Source: Saccoglossus kowalevskii
Taxonomy: Eukaryota > Hemichordata > Enteropneusta > Harrimaniidae
DNA: 64,000 nucleotides
Assembly: GCF_000003605.2 (NCBI RefSeq)
Contig: NW_003140811.1
Location: 100,988 to 164,987, forward strand
Direction of reading: 5' to 3'
Position numbers and translations under genes: made by a program. The notes under the pieces are model-generated. The model had not been told where the DNA came from. It searched no databases and worked only from the letters and a program-made list of their open reading frames with translations. Below are positions 1 to 64,000 of this stretch, piece by piece. Numbering within the stretch: the stretch's first letter is position 1; every line of letters starts with the position of its first letter.

Positions 1-400
1 TAGGAACTTAATTTGGAAAGAAGAATGTTGTGATTTATCGTGTCGAAGGCCTTAGTAAAATCCAGGAATACCCCCATCACGATATTACCATCATCAATTT
101 TATTAATTAATTCATAGAAAAGATCTATTAACGCAAGCTTGGTACTCTATTTCCTGCGAAATCCATATTGGTGCTTATTGATAATGTTAAATTTGTTAAG
201 AAAGGAAGATAATTGTTTGTGCAGAGTTTTTTTCAATAATTTTACTGATAACGGGTAAGATTGAGATGGGTCTGTAATTACCAGGCAAATAGGGTGAACC
301 TTTTTTAAAAATAGGAGTAATTTTGGATATTTTTAGTTGGTCGGGGAACACACCAGACATAAAATGGCAAATCGTAAAATTTTGTTGGAAAGTAAAAAAA
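1..400 (-). mobile_element. LINE (non-LTR retrotransposon) reverse-transcriptase fragment, broken
   Basis: Translating the minus strand gives [20 protein letters not shown], then [17 protein letters not shown], then HQYGFRR and FLDFTKAFDTINHNILL. These are the N-terminal reverse-transcriptase motifs (RPIS, YGFR, and the F.DF.KAFD catalytic block with its first aspartate) of CR1/L2/Jockey-type LINEs. The copy is dead: a TAG replaces the residue after YGFRRK and there is at least one frame change between IIEK and the following TLHKQL. It is cut by the window edge before the YADD motif, so its 3' part lies outside. It sits in the 3' flank of the receptor gene. Confidence 0.85.
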
Positions 401-3400
401 AATGCTTATGAGATAGTTAACATTTGTCATGACGATTTACGAGATGCGAAAGTAAGTAAAAATCAAAAATGGTGGCACAGACGGTTCTCTCGAATTTAAG
501 AAGAGAAATTCCATATATTTTGCATCCTACACAAGTACAAACTAGGCTGTAAAAAATAAATCTCATATTTGTCATTGTCTTAGCCATATGTTACGTAACA
601 CCCCTAAAATAACATGTACGTTACTGTCCAGGCGCTAGAATAACTTAATTATAAAAACGCATTTCAAATACAAGGGAAGCTAAACATGTAGTTTTTAAAT
701 AGTTATTAATATATTAACTTCGAATTTATGGAATCAAATTACTATAATATTGCAAACAAATAATGATTTGGTAAGATGATGTACATCTCAACAACGTACT
801 ATTAAATTTCGAAGGGATTTTTTTTTTCAAACTGCTAGTGGGAAAGACAAAAAATTGGCTGAATATTAAAAGAGGTTGGGTTGGTAGAAAAAAAAGTTGG
901 ATATGTCCAAAACTGATTAGAGAGTCAAATAAAGGTATCGGTAATTGGTGTAAGTTGGTAAGAAAGACGTTAAGGTTGTATGAAAAGATAAATAAATTGA
1001 AAAAGAAAAGTCGCTAAAGGTAGTCGAAAAGACGCTGCAAAAAAAAAAGCTTTGGAAAATTATCTCATTAACTTTGTGGCTTTTCCGAAATCTGGAACAA
1101 ATACGGATGTTGAACACTCTGTCCCAAATGACCATGATTTGATTGGAAACGCCATCGCCAAGCCATGCATTCTGTTGAAAGGTTAGGCTATGATCCTGGT
1201 TTATGGGGCGGAGTTACCAACTTGTGATCACGAATTACATCACTAGAATCCCCATATACGTTTGGGTATTGTTTTTATCATCTTTTAAGATATTAGAATT
1301 GACACGAATGGCGTTAACTTTGAACAACGGTCGTTGGGATGAAGCATCTGTTGTCATGGAAACATCTAGTGTTATTGATAGTGTTTTTCACATGGATTTC
1401 GAAGATATAATGTCGAAAAATATATCGGTGCTTTCCAAGTTCGCGGAATTCATGAACATCACGTAGAGGGCGACGTTCCCAGATACGAGGTGGTGAAATG
1501 AAGCTTTCCATTAACGAAAGCGTGAATGAAAAAAAGATATTTTACGAAACTAGATAATTCAGCTTACAGTAATCATATACTCCAGAGCTGATGATAATTC
1601 GTGAAAATGCAACATTCGGAGAGCAGCCGCAGTACAGGGACGGATGTATGTTTTTTTGTGAGGTACTTTCACAATGAAGTAACCATCGCGTTGTATTACG
1701 GGATATGCGTGAACAGATGGTTTTAATAGGGGCGGCTCACCTCTAAATCCGTCACTGGAAGTGTGATATCATTGGGTTTTTCATTTTTGGAAGTCAAATT
1801 AGATTTCCAGCTTCCATAATTCACCTTAGTCTTTTTGGCCAATATGGGTCCCAAATACAGTATCAGTCCATACGTTATATGTAGAAAACGCCCCCCCCCC
1901 ACCGGGAACGATAACAGCTCTCGGACACTAGCCATTACATTACTAAAACAACCTCCGTGATTATACCAAACACAACAGATTCTAAGCACGAAAGGATGAT
2001 TATCAGTCTCTTTTTAAACTAGCTTTCATGATTTTCATTTAAATTTATTGTTTGCGCTCACCTGAGATAAAAAAAATTTCGTACATTAATTATGTCACAG
2101 AAATAGAGCAGGATAAATAAAGTCCGATAATAAATTAAAAGTAGTGTTGAATTCATTCAGTTGGCACAAACCACATATTTCTCTTATTAAGAGAATACAA
2201 TTAAATATATCGTATGAAACACGACACGTTTGAAATGTATTCTCTAAGCACGTTGATTACGATTGCTCGTAGAGGGCGTTAACTGGCCACGTGAATTTAA
2301 TAATATACTGTTCCATTATCACGAAGTACAATTGTATGGCGGAATAAGAGAAAGAATTGTGTTTTTCTTGTTTTGATTGACGATCACGGTCAGAAGTAAA
2401 CAACAAGTTCACTAATATCACATGAGAATCACTAGTTGATGTGTTTTTTTTTCAAATTTGAAATAAGTAAATAAACCACTGATAAAATATTTGACCTAGC
2501 AATCACTATCGATTTATTGTGATATGCCTCGTCTGTGGATTAATCGAATACGTACGTGTTCGTATCTGCCAAGTGAACAACGCATGTGCTAATTCCCCGC
2601 CACGTGTAACGTGTTACTAGTAACGCGGTGCTTGATGACTGCTTTAAATTGTGTTGCTATAGTCTTCCATATTCTCGACAAATGTCACGACAATAAAACA
2701 CATTGATGCATACTAATGCGTATATCAAATCACGGTACTTGATTATGTTTTAAACATACTGAAATATGATGGTTTCCTATACCCGATAATGTTTTGTAGC
2801 GCCACCAACGTTCAGTAAACGTTTTTACTCCACTGTTGCCAAAGACGATGATCATCGATCATGGTGTTGCCGCTTAGTTGAGATCATGAAGAACTAACAT
2901 TTGAGAATCTTCAATTACAACATGGGCTCCAATATCCACGAAAACTGTTTACTTCCGTGATATATTTGTCTGAATAATGTAAGCACATTTCTGCGTTCAT
3001 TTAAGTGTGGGTACTGCAGTGTTTTTTTTTTTCAAGAGCTCCCTCAACGCTCATCAGTGTACATATATGAATAGTAATTTAAAGTAGACTGATGCTTTGT
3101 TGACGTCATCGCAGCACATCTTGTTATGTTTCAGTCTCCGCATGTGACCGTATGAACCCAAAATTTGGGTAACAGTAAAATATTATTTGAAAACTCGGAC
3201 AAATACATTCTGACTCTACCTTTTGTTGTGCGTTATATACAGAGAGAGGGCGCGATTCCCACACCTTTACGCCGCCCCGGGCGTTCATGTTGTATATGGC
3301 ATCTAACGCCTACGCTCGAACAGATTTTTGTCTGAATCAACTTGGTTATTTTTATTTTTATGGGAACTTATTTGAAAAGTTGCCGTTTGTTTATTCCATA

Positions 3401-3427
3401 AGTGATATACTCGTAAACCAAAAGAAT

Positions 3428-3455
3428 ATATATATATATATATATACATATATAT
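3428..3455. repeat. (TA)n microsatellite with one interruption
   Basis: A run of about 28 bases of alternating T and A, interrupted by one C, in the 3' flank. Confidence 0.85.
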
Positions 3456-3995
3456 TTCTTAGGGAATTATTAACTAATATAACAATTGTTATGCGGCGAT
3501 TAATGTCGTGCATTTTCTTACAGGCTCATAGGAATGCAATGGCATCTTTCTGAAACTGTAATTATATATAATTGTGAGGCTACTTTAATCCAAAAATCCC
3601 ATTTTCTAAGGAAAAGCACCAAAAATCACGAACACGAAAATAGGTAAAACATCGCAGATTATAAATAAAAATATAAAAGACCCCACAGACAAAATAACAT
3701 TACATCGGAATTTTATTACACCATAATATGATACAACCTGGTATTTTTACATCGGGTATTTTTAAATAACATGCAGCTAGTTAGTGATTTTACAATTATT
3801 ACAAATATCTCGTACATCCAATAGTACACAATGACGTGGCGACTCAGCGTAAAAAATATGCATTGCATAATGTAACACAGTGGGAAAATGTTTAATTTGT
3901 TTGTTAAACATTATTATGTATAGATACGACGATGCAAGATGATAAATTAAACGTCTTGTCAACATTTTAGTCTTGTCCATGGTCGTCGTTATTTA

Positions 3996-3999
<4 letters not shown>

Positions 4000-4074
<75 letters not shown>
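4000..4074. repeat. (AT)n microsatellite, ~75 bp
   Basis: An uninterrupted alternation of A and T over about 75 bases. Such long perfect arrays are usually polymorphic and can extrude cruciforms. Confidence 0.95.
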
Positions 4075-4077
<3 letters not shown>

Positions 4078-5784
4078 AATCTCTGATTTCTCTGAGCAAT
4101 GTTTGCCCATCCTTTTCATAGTGAGTAAAATGATAATAAGTTAAAAAAAAAAAAAAAGCAAAATGTAAATTCCGAGGCGCCGTGAATCACCGAGCTTTTC
4201 AAACGCAGGGGGCGTTAGTTGACTGCTCCATTGCAGCCCTGCCCGGTAGAATGTAGAATAAAAAAAACACATACAAATATCATGTATAGTCCTTGTTGTT
4301 GAGAATTTATCGAATAGTAGCATCTAATGCGGTGTATTTTTTTTTCAATGATAAAGCGACTGAGCATATATCACAATGCATTCACAAACAGCCGATGCAG
4401 ATCGACATCGCCGGTACTCTGTGTAAAAGCAATTTACTTGCTCGCTTAATACGGTCGAAGGTTTAAAAACTCAATTTAAAGATGGCCACAGGGCCGGCTG
4501 GCTGGCTACTTGTGCGCTGACCTGTATGTGTTATCTCATCTCCAATCACAGTCATATATCTCACTCTTCCCAATAACAACACATGTCAGAACTCAACGAA
4601 ACGAAGCATAATATACAAAAACGCTCTACGAATAAATTATCACATATAATTTCTCGTTATTATTGCATAGATAGGTAAGATTTTTTTAAATTATTTAATT
4701 CAGTGACTAAACATGCACGGAACATCGTGCCGGGATTACAAATGCTCCATGTAACACGATAGCAGTATTTTGTTTATTTAAATAAAATCGCTTCACGTTG
4801 TGTTACCGCTATCGAATGGCTTTAGAAATTAGGCATGGCAAAGCGCCATCTATGGCCCATCGCTTGTTTCCTTAATATATATGTACACCATGCGACGTGC
4901 AGACGACATCACGTGACACCACAATGACGACGGAAGTGCTGCTGTACTGGCATTCACCATGGACACTGTCAAGTTCAAGCTGGAACTTTGAACTCCGAGT
5001 TACGTAGTGTAATTACTAATTGTAGAAATCAGAATGTTTCCAGCGCTGTAATGAGTGCGACTACAAGGTTCGTGTTTGATGTAGCAGCAACACAGTCGTT
5101 AGGTACCTCAACATTCTGTGAATTATTATTAATTATTAATTTTTTGGTCAATATTATCCCATGATTCGGCTCTCTAAAAGTTAAATCATCAAACCACTAA
5201 TATTTCAATGAGTCAGACATTGTGACTGCGATCTACCGCTTTTGCTCACCCCGTCGGAAACAGCATGGAAGCCAAAATGTCACATTTCGTTGGCGCCTCA
5301 TTTTTTATCAAATATTATGGTTAAACCGTATATTCTACAAACAAAAAACTCTTACTGCATTACACACGTGACAACATAAATACAGTGAAATGTATTCCAA
5401 TCTTCAGGTAATACCGCTATAGTTTGTTTAACACATTCGCCTTTTGCCATGCATTCTGGCTTTTCATATCGTCGTCTGCCGCTCGCAGCCTAGATAAATT
5501 GCCGATAAATCCGCCACGTCCGTGCCTTCGAACAGGATATCGTCAAATGATTCCCGCGTGTCCGATGTGCTACTTGCTATCCTCAACGCTACGTCTGTCA
5601 ACAAAGCAGACAACGAATGTTTTAAACGTGGCCAAAACATTCATTCAAAATGTCAGTTAAATACATTTACTGAACGTCGTTTCGTCTAATATTACAAGTG
5701 CGCCCTCTGTTGTCTTCTGTCACGGATCGCAACATCGGAACGCCCACCACAAACCACTTTTAACGTAAGAAAATTCTCTCCGTA

Positions 5785-5790
5785 TTTATT
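5785..5790 (-). promoter_or_regulatory. Candidate polyadenylation signal AATAAA
   Basis: On the minus strand the sequence AATAAA occurs 113 nt past the receptor's stop codon, in the interval with no other feature. Its position would give a short 3' UTR of roughly 130-140 nt. Neuronal receptor genes often use longer, alternative 3' ends, so other signals farther left may also be used. Confidence 0.45.
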
Positions 5791-5902
5791 TCAACTGTGG
5801 ACTGTTTCGGCAGCTACACAACTCAATGTAATCTTGTTTTTGATATATAAATATATGTAAAATGACAATCAATTACGAATGTTCGGTTACAAATGTCGCG
5901 GG

Positions 5903-62634
<56,732 letters not shown>

Positions 62635-64000
62635 GTTTTTTGTTTTAATCTCACACTCACAACAAGGTTAACAGACGTTTATATAAAAATCCCAACAAAA
62701 CCAAACAATTTGTTGTTATTGTGATATTTACCTGTCACCCACCTAATACATACACTCGGCGAAAACACGCAGCGAAAACATCGTGTAGCAGACTAACTTA
62801 TTATGTTTCCTTTTATCGTCAAACTCGACTTTAGGAAGTTGGTGTAGTATGTCAACAAATCCAACCAAATCGTAACGTCGATTCAAAATAATGATAGCGT
62901 TTTGAAAAAAACAACTTCGGAGATGGGCATTATTGTGTTTTTACTTCGTGTAATTGAACAAAGCGCTTGTTAGACCGACGTCGTCGACTCGCTTACCAGT
63001 GTAGTTCATATTAGAATTTGACGTAGCAACACGCTTGTGATGATGGTTCCAGCTCAGCAGAACGTGTATGTCCGTTCTATATCCACAGCGATAACGTGGT
63101 AGCACTTTGGGTACCGTGAGAAGACGTCTGTATACAGAGTGAGCATGGGCGTTTACAAATCTGACGACTTCGACCCTATTCGTTGTCTGTCAAGACGATG
63201 AATGGGGCGTACCTACCGTACACTCTCTTAAGCTCAATGCTTATAGGGCGAACCACTTCGATGACAAAGAGTGAACCGCCGCACACGGCGTAATATATAA
63301 TATATTTCGCCAAATGTGACAGTCTGAGAATGAATTACCAAAACGTGGTGGCGATGCCCTTAGTTAAATTATAATTATCTGCTGGTAACTACCTCCCGGT
63401 ATTATTTAATAATTTGTTTTGCCATCATTATCCCCATTCATACGTTGCCGGGGGTTCTGATTTCACCGTTAGACTACCATGTCAGCTAACATTGCGGGTT
63501 AAATAGAATCTTTAACGTATATTATCGAATTGAATGTTGCTTTATCAAATCACAATGCAGACCCTGCGGCGCTTAGTAACTTACAAGTCGGTTGCGAAAC
63601 ATTACTTAGACGTCACAGTTCTCATTTAACATGAAATATATCTTTGGGGGTTAAGTTCATCGCAATTACCGACCGAATAGTTAGTTACGGTGGACGTTGG
63701 TGGCGCTGGGCATAACAAATGAAAAAACACCGAAGACAAGATTACAGAAAGAACAACGAATGTTAAGTTAACTGTTTCTTATTTCTTTCAATGTGATTCG
63801 CAATATCCATTTATATATCAGTACCGGGTATATTTCATCGTTATGTGCGCCAAATACACCATCACGGATTTCCTCAGCCACTAACTTCAACATGATAAGC
63901 GATGACCCGAATCAGTGATAGCTATAAACTAGGAGGAAATGACCGAGCCATCATCCCACCTACTATAAAACGGACATGATAAATATTTACCTCACATGTT
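62635..64000 (-). other. Upstream flank and presumed 5' UTR of the receptor gene
   Basis: No coding sequence is recognised. Immediately upstream of the start codon the reading frame is closed by TAA at 62670-62668. On the minus strand a TATATAAA box lies at 62685-62678, but a start site 30 nt beyond it would leave a 5' UTR of only about 15 nt. It may therefore be fortuitous, and upstream non-coding exons may lie outside the window. No CpG-island-like stretch stands out by eye. Confidence 0.4.

Larger units (their letters stand above)
401..5784. other. 3' flank of the receptor gene, no recognised gene
   Basis: Apart from the microsatellites listed separately I see no gene here. The interval ~840-1470 on the plus strand is Lys-rich in translation and ends with an 87-codon open frame (1203-1466), but frames upstream are full of stops and no family is recognised. 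It could be the wreck of a transposon gene or chance. Confidence 0.5.

Overview
The window is a piece of an AT-rich animal (metazoan) genome dominated by a single gene. A complete, intact, group III-like metabotropic glutamate receptor gene (class C GPCR) lies on the minus strand, with its start codon at 62634 and its stop at 5903. Seven coding exons with canonical GT-AG introns can be joined without any adjustment into one frame of 2721 nt (906 residues plus stop), very close to the length of vertebrate mGluR4/7/8. The large introns, low GC, LINE and MITE debris and a receptor that is clearly homologous but diverged from vertebrates suggest an invertebrate, perhaps a deuterostome such as a hemichordate or echinoderm. 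The species cannot be fixed from the sequence alone.

Layout, read on the gene's strand (right to left): 64000-62635 upstream flank and presumed 5' UTR; exon 1 (62634-62104: signal peptide and first part of the ligand-binding lobe); a giant ~36 kb intron 1; exon 2 (26152-25936); a 12.2 kb intron 2; exons 3, 4 and 5 (13734-13447, 10990-10856, 8990-8790: rest of the Venus-flytrap domain); exon 6 (8340-7298: end of the flytrap, nine-cysteine domain, TM1-TM6); exon 7 (6208-5903: TM7 and cytoplasmic tail); then a short 3' UTR with an AATAAA at 5790-5785. The remaining 5.7 kb is 3' flank.

The non-coding DNA holds several repeats. A LINE reverse-transcriptase fragment sits at the left edge (minus strand). 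A second, decayed LINE 3' part (plus strand, ~17450-18700) has a ~95 bp coding segment repeated four times in tandem. Intron 1 has a small family of three TTAA-flanked MITEs clustered within 4 kb (47366-51319) and a 98-nt near-perfect hairpin at 31342-31439. There are also several microsatellites, the longest a ~154 bp TATAA pentamer array. No second host gene, tRNA, rRNA or CRISPR array was recognised.

The most biologically interesting point is in the receptor's binding pocket. Residues that hold the alpha-amino-acid part of the ligand are all kept, but two lysines that in mGluR4 contact the distal acidic group are replaced (Gln77 for K74 and Leu406 for K405). The receptor may therefore have weakened or altered ligand selectivity.
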